Shown piece by piece: positions 1 through 8,449 of a DNA stretch of 20,560 nt. Below the pieces are notes generated by a model, which did not search any database, was not told the DNA's origin, and saw nothing but the letters and a program-made list of their open reading frames with translations. The translations under genes and the position numbers were made by a program. Numbering within the stretch: position 1 is the first letter of the stretch; every line of letters starts with the position of its first letter. This stretch comes from JBCDCB01 sp039182735 (GTDB lineage: Bacteria > Planctomycetota > Phycisphaerae > Phycisphaerales > UBA1924), in NCBI GenBank assembly GCA_039182735.1, contig JBCDCB010000049.1:1-20560 (forward strand), in the 5' to 3' direction.

Positions 1-1296
1 ACACCTGTCGCCGCGGCGATCGACGATCTCAACGGCGACGGCAACCCCGATCTCGCCGTCGCTATCCCTAACGGCACGAATCCTGGCGACGTCGTCGTGC
101 TGCTCAACAACGGGACCGTGGGGAACACATGGCAGGGATTCGGCACGACCATCCAGCTCGCGGTCGGTGTCGATCCGCGCGGCATCGACATCGGAGACTT
201 TGACGCCACCGGCGGGCTCGACATCGCGATCGCGAATTCCGCCGATGGAACGGTTCAAGTCTTCGCGAACGACGGGCTGCTAAGTCCGTCGTTCGTCTCC
301 GCGGGCGAGATCAACGTGGGAAACTTCCCGCAGGACGTGCTCTTTGCAAACCTCGACAACGACAAGTGGGATGATCTTGCAGTTGCGGTGTCCGGTGACG
401 ACGCGGTGCGTGTCTTTGAAGACCTGGGCGGCGCGCTTTACTCGACGGGATCATCGAGCGTGCTGCTCACTGCGGCGGAGCCGGTTTCGTTGGTCTCGGC
501 GAATCTCGACAACGACAAGTGGGACGATCTGGCGGTCGTGAACTTCGCCGGCAACACGCTGCAGCGCTTCTTCAATCTCGGTAGCGGCGTGATCGACCCG
601 ATGCCGGCGTCGAGCCCGGTCGGCGCGGGGCCGATGCAGCTCATCGCGGCGGATCTCGATCTCGACGGGTTGCCCGATCTCGCGACGGCGAACATGCTGG
701 GCGACAGCGTGAGCGTGCTCCGGAGCACGGGCGCCGGCAACTTCGCGCCGGCGGTGAACCTGCCGGTCGGTGGCGCGGCGCTCTCGATCGCCGCGGTGAA
801 CCTCGATCCGGACGAGGTGGGCCAGGGGGACCTCGATCTCGCGGTGGTCGTGGATGGCGGCGCGTCGAATGTGATCGAGGTGCTGCGCAACGACTACGAC
901 GCGGTGAACGACCAGCTCATCTTCGCGCCTGCGACGACGCTGACGGCGGGCGGCAACCCGACGCTCGTGCTGTCGAGCGACCTGAACGCTGACGGTCAGG
1001 ACGACCTCGTGACGGTGAACGACGAGTCGGGCGCACCGGCGCCGGCGGGTGCGCGCGGCCCGACGCCGACGAACGACATCGGCGTGCTGCTTCAGAGCAT
1101 TGCGGTGCAGCCCTGCCCCGGCGACGTGGACGGAGACGGCTCTACGGGCACGGCGGACATCACGTTCGTGGTGAGCAACCTGGGAGCCGGGTCACCCGGC
1201 GCGCAGGGCACGCCCGGTGACGCGAACGGTGATGGCGTGACCGACGTCTCCGACATCACCTTCGTGGTGAGCAATCTGGGGTGTGACATTGAGTGA
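1..1296 (+). CDS. FG-GAP/VCBS-repeat secreted protein with C-terminal dockerin-like repeats (5' end outside window)
   Basis: The reading frame is open from base 1, so the start lies outside the window; the GTG at 97 is internal. The protein is a chain of FG-GAP/VCBS calcium-binding repeats, the building blocks of extracellular beta-propellers. Aspartate-rich loops recur: DLNGDGNPDLAVA (from about base 25), DATGGLDIAIAN, NLDNDKWDDLAVA twice, DLDLDGLPDLATAN, GDLDLAVVV and DLNADGQDDLVTVN. After a proline-rich linker come a lone Cys and two EF-hand-like dockerin repeats, DVDGDGSTGTADI and DANGDGVTDVSDI, each followed by 'TFVVSNLG', ending LGCDIE. This tail is common on secreted Planctomycetota proteins; its role there (surface anchoring or sorting) is inferred, not shown. 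No catalytic domain is visible in the part present. Family assignment is firm; function is unknown. Confidence 0.88.
   Translation, partial: TPVAAAIDDLNGDGNPDLAVAIPNGTNPGDVVVLLNNGTVGNTWQGFGTTIQLAVGVDPRGIDIGDFDATGGLDIAIANSADGTVQVFANDGLLSPSFVSAGEINVGNFPQDVLFANLDNDKWDDLAVAVSGDDAVRVFEDLGGALYSTGSSSVLLTAAEPVSLVSANLDNDKWDDLAVVNFAGNTLQRFFNLGSGVIDPMPASSPVGAGPMQLIAADLDLDGLPDLATANMLGDSVSVLRSTGAGNFAPAVNLPVGGAALSIAAVNLDPDEVGQGDLDLAVVVDGGASNVIEVLRNDYDAVNDQLIFAPATTLTAGGNPTLVLSSDLNADGQDDLVTVNDESGAPAPAGARGPTPTNDIGVLLQSIAVQPCPGDVDGDGSTGTADITFVVSNLGAGSPGAQGTPGDANGDGVTDVSDITFVVSNLGCDIE
352..530 (+). repeat. Duplicated FG-GAP loop (two near-identical 26-bp copies)
   Basis: Bases 352-377 and 505-530 are the same 26-bp segment with one difference (T/C at the ninth codon position 3). 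Both encode LDNDKWDDL. The copies are 153 bp (51 codons) apart, one beta-propeller blade. This indicates recent duplication or gene conversion of a blade inside the FG-GAP gene. Confidence 0.75.
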
Positions 1297-1440
1297 GCAG
1301 ACCGGATTGACCGTCCGGGACGCACGATCACAACCATCTGAATACACAAGTACTTACGGCATCGCCCAAACGCGCGACAGCAGTAGCGACAGCAACGCGC
1401 GTGCAATCCGATGCCAAACCGTGCGCAAGCGTGCATCGCC
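1297..1440. other. Intergenic region without a supported gene
   Basis: The stretch between the FG-GAP gene and the tRNA terminator has no credible coding frame. It holds an inverted repeat at 1370-1376 and 1396-1402 (ACGCGCG / CGCGCGT, 19-nt loop) and a short CCGGA/TCCGG stem just after the upstream stop codon, either of which could end the FG-GAP transcript. Neither has a T-tract. The 9-mer GCATCGCCC occurs twice, near 1360 and 1433. Confidence 0.4.
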
Positions 1441-1479
1441 CCAAAACGAAAATCGGCCCTGACGCATGCATCAAGGCCG
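1441..1479 (-). terminator. Intrinsic terminator of tRNA-Asp
   Basis: Read on the minus strand, a 9-bp stem (CGGCCTTGA / TCAGGGCCG, one G-U pair) with an 8-nt loop occupies 1454-1479. It is followed directly by ATTTTCGTTTT. It begins 8 nt past the tRNA 3' end. A stem plus T-rich tract at this place is the classic rho-independent layout. Confidence 0.82.
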
Positions 1480-1487
1480 TTTCGAAG

Positions 1488-1561
<74 letters not shown>

Positions 1562-1608
1562 AATTTTCAGTCTCACGCCGCTCCCCACCGGGCTCGGGCG
1601 AGTGGGGA

Positions 1609-1636
1609 AATGTAGCCAACGCCCCGCCCGTGTCAA
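1609..1636 (-). promoter_or_regulatory. Sigma-70-type promoter of tRNA-Asp
   Basis: On the minus strand a perfect -35 box TTGACA (1631-1636) is followed after 16 nt by the -10 box TACATT (1609-1614, five of six matches to TATAAT apart from C and T in the middle being counted as four). Transcription would start near 1602, leaving a leader of about 40 nt before the tRNA at 1561. Confidence 0.75.
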
Positions 1637-1651
1637 CCCGGTGGCGCGCGA

Positions 1652-1681
1652 GACGCCCCGATCGTCACGGATCGAGGCGTC
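1652..1681 (-). terminator. Strong hairpin between the chemotaxis gene and tRNA-Asp
   Basis: A 12-bp stem (GACGCCTCGATC / GATCGGGGCGTC on the minus strand, one G-U pair) with a 6-nt loop lies 30 nt beyond the chemoreceptor stop codon and just upstream of the tRNA promoter. There is no T-tract, so it may act as a 3' mRNA end stabiliser or a factor-assisted terminator rather than a textbook intrinsic terminator. Confidence 0.55.
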
Positions 1682-1711
1682 CTACACCCGTTTCCGGGCC
1701 GGGGCCGCTCC

Positions 1712-3652
1712 TCAGACGCCGGTGACCGTGTACCGGAACTGCCCGATCCCGCCCTGCAGATGCCCGGCGTCTTCCTGCAGCCCCTGCGCGATCTTCGCGA
1801 GTTTGCGCGACTGCTCCGCCGCCAGCGTGGTGTCTTCCGACGCCCGCACGACGTTCGCGCTGATCTCTTCGCTCGCGGCGCTCTGCTCCGCCGCCGCCGA
1901 CGCGATCGAATCGATCGCCCGGCTCAGGTCGTTCGAACGCGAGACGATCTGCGAGAGCGACTCGCCCGCCTCGTTCGCCTGCGTCGTGCCCGACTCAATC
2001 TGCTCGCGGCCCGAGCGCATCTGCTCCACCGCGACGACCGTCTCGTCGCGGACGCGCGTGATCGACCGCGCGACCTCTTCCGTCGCCTTTGTCGTGCGCT
2101 CCGCGAGTTTGCGCACTTCGTCCGCGACCACCGCGAAGCCGCGTCCGTGTTCGCCGGCACGCGCCGCCTCGATTGCCGCGTTCAGCGCGAGCAGGTTCGT
2201 CTGGTCGGCGATGTCGTTGATCACCTCGATAATCGACGTGATCTGCTCGCTGAGCTCGCCAAGCGCCTCGACCTTGTCGCCCGCCGAATCGATGCTCGAC
2301 GCGATCGATTCGATCTCCCGCACCAGTTTGCTCATTTGCTCGAAGCCGTGGTTGGCGAGTTCACCGGCGTTGTGCGCGTCGCCGCGCACTTGTGTCACCG
2401 AATGCGTCACTTCGCCGATCGAAGCCGTCATCTCCTCGATAGCCGCGGCGATCTGCGAGAGCTGCGTCGATTGGCGGTCCATGCGCTCGTTGCCGTCGTT
2501 TGCGGACTGCTGCGCGACATCGGCGTTGTGCCCGACGCGATCGGTCACCTGCGCGACGCCGCCAACCAGTTCGTCCATGCGAGACACAAACTTGTTCACA
2601 TAGCGAGCCAGGCTGCCGAGTTCGTCCTTTCGCGTCGCAGGGAGGCGCTGCGTCAGATCGGCTTCGCCCTCGGCAAGATCACGGAACCGGGCGACCAGTT
2701 CTGTCAGCGGCTTCACGATCACGCAGAGCAGCATGATCCCGATCACCAATCCGAAGACCACCCCGCCGGTGCCGACAACGCCGATCACGAGGCGGGACGC
2801 CGCCGCGGCGCGCGCTCCTTCTGTCACGGCGCCTTCAGTCGATTCCTGCAGCGACAAGATGATCTCGCTGCCGATCTCGACCATTTGCGGGCCGAGCACG
2901 TCGAGCGTGCCCGCGACACGCTCTCTTGACTCGGTGCTCATCGACTTGACGCGGCTCGCGAGATCCATGAATCGCGACAGATCCGTGCGAACGGACTCGA
3001 CGTCTTCGCCAAGCATCGCGAGCGAATCCAGCCCCGCCATCGCGTCCTTGAATTCCTGCGTGCTCCGCTCCAGCTTCTCGCTGTCAGCGGTGAGCCTGTA
3101 GGTCTGCATGAAGTACTTTGCCTCGTTCGAGTCGTTTGTCGCCTGCGCGTACAATCGCTGGATCTGAGCAGGCTTGTCCCCCTCGACCGCCTCGTACGTG
3201 GCAGCCTTGAGTCGGTAGATGAGCGACACGCCGAGGTCATCCATCTCGCCGTCGACGATGGTTCGGCGTCCTTCGAGCTGCCCGACCACCTCACGAAACA
3301 TGTTGTCGTACGCGGACGCTTTGTCCTTCAAGTCCGCGACGAGTTGTCGGCGAGCCGGGTTTCGGAAGTGCTCTTCGCAATAGGCGATGTCCTTCTCAAG
3401 CCTCGCAAACCAGGTTTCGTAGTCCTCAAGTTGCTCCGCCTGCTCGTTGACCAAAAACTCCTTGACACTGAGGTTGACCATGAGCACGGCCTTCACCGCG
3501 TCAGCGCCAATGGTGCTGGCCTTCGACATCTCGATCATGCCGTGCATCGCGTCGGTGCTCCTGGACGAGCCGTATAGCCCCACACCGCCGATCGTGAGGA
3601 CAATCGCCATCATCGCGGCAATGCCAAACTTGAGTCGGGACGAGATCGTCAT
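1712..3652 (-). CDS. Methyl-accepting chemotaxis protein (transmembrane chemoreceptor)
   Basis: This 646-aa inner-membrane receptor would pass a periplasmic signal to a CheA/CheW array. Order: a short N-terminal tail, TM1 at about 8-28, a long helical periplasmic sensor at about 29-287 (length and helicity suggest a helical-bimodular or four-helix type), TM2 at about 288-313, a HAMP linker at about 314-365, then a cytoplasmic coiled-coil signalling domain. The kinase-contact hairpin tip is unmistakable: IADQTNLLALNAAIEAARAG (481-500) followed by GRGFAVVADEVRKLAERT. No NWETF-type CheR/CheB tether is present at the C-terminus (ends YTVTGV). The ATG is supported by AGGTGG 7 nt upstream (3660-3665). 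No other chemotaxis gene is nearby, so its partners are encoded elsewhere. The ligand is unknown. Confidence 0.95.
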   Translation of the reverse strand: MTISSRLKFGIAAMMAIVLTIGGVGLYGSSRSTDAMHGMIEMSKASTIGADAVKAVLMVNLSVKEFLVNEQAEQLEDYETWFARLEKDIAYCEEHFRNPARRQLVADLKDKASAYDNMFREVVGQLEGRRTIVDGEMDDLGVSLIYRLKAATYEAVEGDKPAQIQRLYAQATNDSNEAKYFMQTYRLTADSEKLERSTQEFKDAMAGLDSLAMLGEDVESVRTDLSRFMDLASRVKSMSTESRERVAGTLDVLGPQMVEIGSEIILSLQESTEGAVTEGARAAAASRLVIGVVGTGGVVFGLVIGIMLLCVIVKPLTELVARFRDLAEGEADLTQRLPATRKDELGSLARYVNKFVSRMDELVGGVAQVTDRVGHNADVAQQSANDGNERMDRQSTQLSQIAAAIEEMTASIGEVTHSVTQVRGDAHNAGELANHGFEQMSKLVREIESIASSIDSAGDKVEALGELSEQITSIIEVINDIADQTNLLALNAAIEAARAGEHGRGFAVVADEVRKLAERTTKATEEVARSITRVRDETVVAVEQMRSGREQIESGTTQANEAGESLSQIVSRSNDLSRAIDSIASAAAEQSAASEEISANVVRASEDTTLAAEQSRKLAKIAQGLQEDAGHLQGGIGQFRYTVTGV

Positions 3653-3837
3653 CGGTACCCCACCTGCAAAGAGTCAAGGTTTGAGATCGAACATCAACGC
3701 TCGTGCATCGGATCCCGAGCCGCATGACTTCAACGACCCCACAAACGTGTGGTGTCCCGTGACCGATTCCGCATCTCGGGTGTCGGCGACGCCCGTTCCG
3801 ATGGTCCGATCACCCGGCGACGTGCGCTCGGGCGGTC
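3653..3837. other. Intergenic region between polA and the chemoreceptor gene
   Basis: These 185 bp hold the Shine-Dalgarno of the chemoreceptor (3660-3665) and a small CCACA/TGTGG hairpin (3739-3752). I see no convincing terminator for polA and no clear -35/-10 pair. Whether the chemoreceptor is co-transcribed with polA is undecided. Confidence 0.4.
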
Positions 3838-6666
3838 CTACTTCCCGCCGAACCAGTCGCGAGAGATCGACGCGTCGGCAACGATCGGCACGTCGAGGGT
3901 CATCGCCGACTCCATCCGCTCGACGACCAGATCGCGCACACGCTCGCCGTCGCTCTCGTCGCATTCGAAGACGAGTTCGTCGTGTACTTGCAGCAACATG
4001 CGCACGCGTGCGATCTCCGGGTTCCCGGACCCGTGCGGGCTCAACCTCTTATGGAGGTCGAGCATCGCGACCTTGATCAGGTCCGCCGCGCTGCCCTGCA
4101 CCACGCTGTTGATCGCCATCCGCTCGGCGAGCGATCGGCGCTGCGGCTGCCTCGATTCGATTTCGTTGATCGGGCGTCGGCGTTTCAGGATCGTCTCGAC
4201 ATACCCGTAGCGTTTCGCGAACGCCACGCACTCTTCCAGGAACGTCGTGATGCCGGCGAACCGCTTCTTGTATGCGTCGATGATCTCGCCGGCTTCCGTC
4301 TGACTCACACCAAGCCGGCGCGCGAGCCCGAATGCCGTGATCCCGTACACGATCCCGAAGTTGACCATCTTCGCGCCGCTGCGCTGCGCGCTCGTGACGT
4401 CCTCCGCCTGAATACCGTGCACCTCGGCGGCGACGGCGCGGTGGATGTCCTCACCCCGTTGGAACGCTTCGATGAGCGCCGGATCACGCGACAGGTGGGC
4501 GAGCAAACGCAGTTCGATCTGCGAGTAGTCGGCGGTCACGAGCGTGCGCCCCGCCGGTGCGACGAACGCACGCCGGACCTCGCGCCCGATCTCCGTGCGG
4601 ATCGGGATGTTCTGCAGGTTTGGATCCGAAGAGGAGAGCCGTCCCGTCGCCGCGACCGTCTGGTTGAACGACGCGTGGATGCGCGCGGTTTCGGGGTGGA
4701 TCGCCTCCTTGAGCGCCTCAAGGTACGTGCCGACGAGCTTCGTCAGCATGCGGTATTCGAGGATCAGCCCGGGGATCGGCGACTCGACGCCCGGATCCTC
4801 GCTCAGCTTCTCGAGCACCTCGGAGTCGGTCGAGTACCCCGTCTTGGTCTTCTTGATCGGCTTGATCCCGAGCCCCGGCGGCTCGTGCGTCTCCTTGTTG
4901 AACAGCGCCGCCTGGAGCTGTTTCGGCGAGTCCGGGTTGAACGGGTGCGGCGCGTGCTCATCGATCTCGCCGCGCAGTTCCTCGATGCGCGCGCTCAGCC
5001 GATCCTTCTGCCGATCGAGCTCGTCCGGATCGACGAGCACCCCGTTCCATTCCAGTTCCGCCAGCGCGTCGAGCAGCGGCATCTCGATGTCACTGAACAG
5101 CCCGTCCAGCTTCATCGCGCGCAGCTCCGGATGCATCCGCTCGTAGAGCTGCAGCGAGACGTCCGCGTCCTCGCACGCGTAGGGCGTCGCGTGCCCGAGC
5201 GGCACGGTGTCGAACGTTCGCTGCTTCTTCCCCGTGCCGATCAGGTCACTGATGGGGATGCACGCGCGGTTCAACAGCGCGAGCGCGAGGTGGTTCATCC
5301 CGTGCGACGAGCGCGAAGCGTCGATCACGTACGACGCGATCATCGAGTCGAAGGCGATGCCGCGCAGCTCGACGCCCGCCCGCCGCAGCACGAGCAGGTC
5401 GTACTTGAGGTTGTGCCCGCACTTCGGTCGCGAGGGGTCCTCCAGCACCGGACGCAGCGCGTCGAGCACTGTATCCGCGTCAAGATGCTTCTCGCCCTCC
5501 GGCGCGCGCACGGGGATGTATCGGCCCATGCCTGTTTCCCACGAGACGCTGATGCCGCACAGCTGCGCGCGCATCGGCTGCGTGCTCGTCGTCTCCGTGT
5601 CAATCGCGAAGATCTCGCACGACTTCAGCTTCTTGACGAGTTCTTTGAGCGCTGTCTTCGTGGTGACCGCTTCGTAGTCCCCGTCGATCTCATGCGCTTC
5701 CGGCACCTGCTCGAAGAGCCCGCCCACAAAGCCGCCGCTCTCTTGGGGCTCGTCCTTCGCCGCATCATCGCCGGCGAGCGCGAGCACTTCGTCGCGGTAC
5801 CGGTTGAAGCCCAGTTCACGCATGAGTGGCTCGAGCGCCGCGATCTCCAGGCGATCGACGTTCGCCGACTCGAGATCGAACGCGACCGGCGTGTCCGTCC
5901 GCAGCGTGACCAACTCCTTCGAGATGGGCAGCAGTTCGACCGATGCCGCGATGTTCTCGCGACGCTTGCCCTTGATCGCCCAATCCTTCTTGGGCTTGTC
6001 GGCGAGCACCTCGGCGAGCACCGCGTCGAGCGAGCCGAACTCGTTGATCAGCGCGCTCGCGGTCTTGATCCCCACGCCGGGCACGCCCGGCACGTTGTCC
6101 GTGCTGTCGCCCGTGAGCGCCTGCACGTCGATCACCTGCGCCGGCGTGATGCCCTTGGCTTCCATCACGCTCGACTCGGTGATCAAGTCGTCGTTGTAGA
6201 TGTCCAGCATCTCGACACGACCGTGCGCCAGGCACTGCTCGAGATCCTTGTCCTTCGAGATGATCCGCACGAGGATCTCATCCTCGCCGATGCCCAGTTG
6301 TTGCGCGAGCGTCGCGATCACGTCGTCCGCCTCGAACCCCTCCGCGCCGATCACCGGCACGTTCAGCGTCTCAAGCAGCGACAAGCACCGTTCCACCTGC
6401 GGCTTGAACCCCTCGGGCGGCTCGTCGCGGTTGGCTTTGTACTCCGGGTACACCTCGCTGCGGAACGTCCCGCGGTCGCCGCCCACATCGATCGCAACGG
6501 CGAGATAGTCCGGCTTCGCCTCTCGCAGCAGCTTCAGCAGCATGCCGACGAACCCGAACGTCGCGTTCGTCGGTTCCTTCGTTACGGGTGAGGTCATCGG
6601 CGTGCGGATCGCGTGATACGCCCGGAAGAAGTGCGCAAAGCCGTCGAGCAGGTAGAGCGTCTTCAC
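3838..6666 (-). CDS. polA: DNA polymerase I
   Basis: A complete three-domain family A polymerase of 942 aa for Okazaki fragment processing and repair. The 5'-nuclease domain (1-290) has YLLDGFAHFFRAY, YPEYKANRDEPPE (74-86), EADDVIATL and GDSTDNVPGVPGVGIKTA. The 3'-5' proofreading domain (about 330-515) keeps its catalytic residues: D356-x-E358, N419-x3-D423 and Y496-x3-D500. The polymerase domain has motif A DYSQIELRLLAHLS (D713), the O helix with R762, K766, F770 and Y774, and motif C QVHDELVFE (H895-D896-E897). Phe at 770 predicts discrimination against dideoxynucleotides. The start is GTG, overlapping the stop of the upstream glmU-like gene (GTGA), with GAGGG 6 nt ahead (6673-6677), so translation is probably coupled. 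It is the second gene of that operon. Confidence 0.98.
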   Translation of the reverse strand: MKTLYLLDGFAHFFRAYHAIRTPMTSPVTKEPTNATFGFVGMLLKLLREAKPDYLAVAIDVGGDRGTFRSEVYPEYKANRDEPPEGFKPQVERCLSLLETLNVPVIGAEGFEADDVIATLAQQLGIGEDEILVRIISKDKDLEQCLAHGRVEMLDIYNDDLITESSVMEAKGITPAQVIDVQALTGDSTDNVPGVPGVGIKTASALINEFGSLDAVLAEVLADKPKKDWAIKGKRRENIAASVELLPISKELVTLRTDTPVAFDLESANVDRLEIAALEPLMRELGFNRYRDEVLALAGDDAAKDEPQESGGFVGGLFEQVPEAHEIDGDYEAVTTKTALKELVKKLKSCEIFAIDTETTSTQPMRAQLCGISVSWETGMGRYIPVRAPEGEKHLDADTVLDALRPVLEDPSRPKCGHNLKYDLLVLRRAGVELRGIAFDSMIASYVIDASRSSHGMNHLALALLNRACIPISDLIGTGKKQRTFDTVPLGHATPYACEDADVSLQLYERMHPELRAMKLDGLFSDIEMPLLDALAELEWNGVLVDPDELDRQKDRLSARIEELRGEIDEHAPHPFNPDSPKQLQAALFNKETHEPPGLGIKPIKKTKTGYSTDSEVLEKLSEDPGVESPIPGLILEYRMLTKLVGTYLEALKEAIHPETARIHASFNQTVAATGRLSSSDPNLQNIPIRTEIGREVRRAFVAPAGRTLVTADYSQIELRLLAHLSRDPALIEAFQRGEDIHRAVAAEVHGIQAEDVTSAQRSGAKMVNFGIVYGITAFGLARRLGVSQTEAGEIIDAYKKRFAGITTFLEECVAFAKRYGYVETILKRRRPINEIESRQPQRRSLAERMAINSVVQGSAADLIKVAMLDLHKRLSPHGSGNPEIARVRMLLQVHDELVFECDESDGERVRDLVVERMESAMTLDVPIVADASISRDWFGGK

Positions 6667-7739
6667 GCCACACCCTCGTGCAGCACGCTCAACCGCGCCT
6701 CGTATGCGTCCGTCACTTCTCGGTCACGACGCGCCATCATGGTGCGGGCGACATCGAGAAACTTCTCGAATCGGAACCGCTGCGCACCCTTGTCCGTCAG
6801 CCACGTGAAGCGCTCCACCGCCTGCGCCGGCGGCGTTGAACTCGCCACCATGGCGCCGGTCCCGACCACGGTGCCCGTCATGATCCGTGTGCCGATCGCG
6901 AACTTCGCGTGGTCGCCGATGATCGCACCGAGATACGCCAGCCCCGTGCGCACGCGCCCGCCTTCCGGCGTTGCTCGGCAAACGACCTCGCCGTAGGTGT
7001 TGAGCAGGTTGCTGTTGGTGGTCGCGGCACCGAGGTTGGCCCACGTGCCGACCCACGAATCGCCGAGGTGCCCCTCGTGAACCTTGTTGGCGAAGCCCTG
7101 GAAGATCGTGCCCCCGACCTCGCCGCCGACCTTGCAGACCGGGCCGATCGCCGTGTTCGCCTTGATCAGCGCGTGCTCCGAGATCACGCAGTCGCGCCCG
7201 ATCACCGCGGGCCCGACGATCACGGCGCGCGGGCGCACCACCGTGCCGTCGCCGATGATGACCGGGCCTTTCTCCGCGTCGATCACCGCGCCCGCCATCA
7301 CACGCGCGCGCGGCGTCAGGTACACATCGCCATCATTGAGCAGGCACACGTCGCGGTCCGCGTCGCCACGCTGCGCGATGCCCTTGGTGAGCAGTTCGAT
7401 GTCCATCGCGATCGCGCGATCGCGGTGGCGGATCACGTCCCAGGGCCAGTCGAGCAGCGCCTCCTCATCATCCGGCAGCACGCGGCGCGCATCGACAAAG
7501 GTGACGTCCGCGTTGTCCGCGTGCTCGTTCACCGGCACGTCCACGATCTCACGCGTCACGCCCGCGATTTCTTCGGGCACGCGCACGCCGACAACGCCGT
7601 CCTCACCGCGATCGCGCAGCCAGCGGTCCCACCGTTCGAGCGTGGTCATTGCGCCGGTGCGCACGCACATCGCGGGACGCAGATCGGTCATGGGCGAGAG
7701 GCGGTGATCGCCTCGATCAACAAGCACGGTGCCGGGCAT
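6663..7739 (-). CDS. Alternative GlmU-like sugar-phosphate nucleotidyltransferase/acyltransferase
   Basis: This 358-aa protein resembles the alternative GlmU family (GlmU_N_2 plus left-handed beta-helix) of Bacteroidetes and Planctomycetes. The family is thought to make UDP-GlcNAc, or a related activated sugar, for cell envelope synthesis. The N-terminus VLVDRGDHRLSPMTDLRPAM (5-24) matches the family start, including the 'L-P-L/M-T...RP' signature, which supports the ATG at 7739. It lacks the classical LxxGxGTRM loop of ordinary GlmU. Residues about 138-300 form a hexapeptide-repeat beta-helix (VIIGDGTVV, AVIGRDCVI, AIIGDHAKF, TGTVVGTGAMV). The 'GTWANLGAATTNSNL' segment (231-245) resembles the acceptor-site loop of GlmU acetyltransferases. 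It is first in an operon with polA. No Shine-Dalgarno is seen; a TAGACT box ends 6 nt before the ATG. The exact sugar substrate is inferred. Confidence 0.85.
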   Translation of the reverse strand: MPGTVLVDRGDHRLSPMTDLRPAMCVRTGAMTTLERWDRWLRDRGEDGVVGVRVPEEIAGVTREIVDVPVNEHADNADVTFVDARRVLPDDEEALLDWPWDVIRHRDRAIAMDIELLTKGIAQRGDADRDVCLLNDGDVYLTPRARVMAGAVIDAEKGPVIIGDGTVVRPRAVIVGPAVIGRDCVISEHALIKANTAIGPVCKVGGEVGGTIFQGFANKVHEGHLGDSWVGTWANLGAATTNSNLLNTYGEVVCRATPEGGRVRTGLAYLGAIIGDHAKFAIGTRIMTGTVVGTGAMVASSTPPAQAVERFTWLTDKGAQRFRFEKFLDVARTMMARRDREVTDAYEARLSVLHEGVA

Positions 7740-7745
7740 CGCCTG

Positions 7746-7751
7746 AGTCTA
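7746..7751 (-). promoter_or_regulatory. Putative leaderless -10 box of the glmU-like/polA operon
   Basis: TAGACT, preceded by G, on the minus strand lies 6 nt before the ATG at 7739. No Shine-Dalgarno is present, so transcription would start at or next to the start codon. It sits in a 36-bp divergent spacer with the matching box of the HAD gene. Confidence 0.55.
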
Positions 7752-7763
7752 CCGCCGCCCCGG

Positions 7764-7769
7764 TACCCT
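7764..7769 (+). promoter_or_regulatory. Putative leaderless -10 box of the HAD gene
   Basis: TACCCT, preceded by G, lies exactly 6 nt before the ATG at 7776, and no Shine-Dalgarno sequence is present. The match to TATAAT is poor inside the box, but its position is the same as in four other genes of the window. Confidence 0.45.
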
Positions 7770-7775
7770 GCGTGC

Positions 7776-8444
7776 ATGACCGATCGCCAGCCAGTCCGCG
7801 CCGTGATCTTCGATCTCGACGGCACGCTCATCAACTCCGAACCGTTGCACGCCGAGGCGCTCACCGCGGTCCTCTCGCCGCTCGGCGCCCGCGTCTCGAC
7901 GGCGCAGTACGTCGGGCGTCCCGACGACGTCGTGCTGCGCGAGGCGCTGCAGTCGATCGATCACGACGCGTCGCCGAACGCCGTCGCGGAGATCCACGCG
8001 CGCAAGAGCGCGTTGGTGGTGGACTGGTACGCCACCGGCAGGCTCACGGCGCAGCCGGGCGCACCGGAACTCGTGCGCGCGTGCGCGCAGCGCGTGAACG
8101 TCGCCGTCTGCACCGCGGCGCGTCGCAACGAAGCCGAAGCCGCGATGCGCGGGCTCGGGCTGACAGACGTCCTCCACGCGCTCGTGACCGCGGACGACAC
8201 GCGGGACTCGAAGCCCGACCCGGCGCCGTACCGACTCGCGTGCGCGCGCCTCGACGCGAATCCCAGCGAGTGCGTAGCGCTCGAGGATTCGCCCACGGGG
8301 CTCACGTCCGCGCTGGCGGCGAGGCTCCGCACCGTCGCGCTGCTGCACACGACACCGATCGACCAACTCCCCGGCGCGCACGCGCACGTGCGTTCGATCG
8401 ACCTGATCGATGCGGACGCGCTGCTCGCCGGCGAGATCGTGTAG
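7776..8444 (+). CDS. HAD-superfamily hydrolase, beta-phosphoglucomutase/phosphatase-like
   Basis: A 222-aa haloacid-dehalogenase-type protein, probably a cytosolic phosphatase or phosphomutase acting on a small phosphorylated metabolite. Motif I is FDLDGTL with nucleophile D13 and general acid D15. Residues about 20-85 form the helical cap typical of subclass I. Motif II is in VAVCTAARR, motif III Lys is in DSKPDP, and motif IV is ALEDSPTG with acidic E-D. The arrangement matches the PGMB-like branch, but substrate cannot be read from sequence. The ATG at 7776 is chosen because the frame upstream is only the antisense of the glmU-like gene and because DLDGT then sits at the normal distance from the N-terminus. 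It is divergent from glmU-like and ends 5 bp from the convergent EF-G-like gene. Confidence 0.9.
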   Translation: MTDRQPVRAVIFDLDGTLINSEPLHAEALTAVLSPLGARVSTAQYVGRPDDVVLREALQSIDHDASPNAVAEIHARKSALVVDWYATGRLTAQPGAPELVRACAQRVNVAVCTAARRNEAEAAMRGLGLTDVLHALVTADDTRDSKPDPAPYRLACARLDANPSECVALEDSPTGLTSALAARLRTVALLHTTPIDQLPGAHAHVRSIDLIDADALLAGEIV

Positions 8445-8449
8445 CGCGG

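Noticed and set aside
1370..1402. CRISPR-like or integration-site repeat near the tRNA
   Set aside because: It is one short inverted repeat; no spaced direct repeats, no integrase, and no duplicated tRNA 3' end in the window.
3653..3837. Cyclic-di-GMP riboswitch before the chemoreceptor gene
   Set aside because: I looked for the GEMM core and found no matching conserved segments; only a tiny hairpin is present.
3982..6591. Very long open frame (869 codons) antisense to polA
   Set aside because: It mirrors polA in the complementary frame typical of GC-rich DNA, is full of Arg/His/Leu, has no domain, and polA itself is unmistakable.
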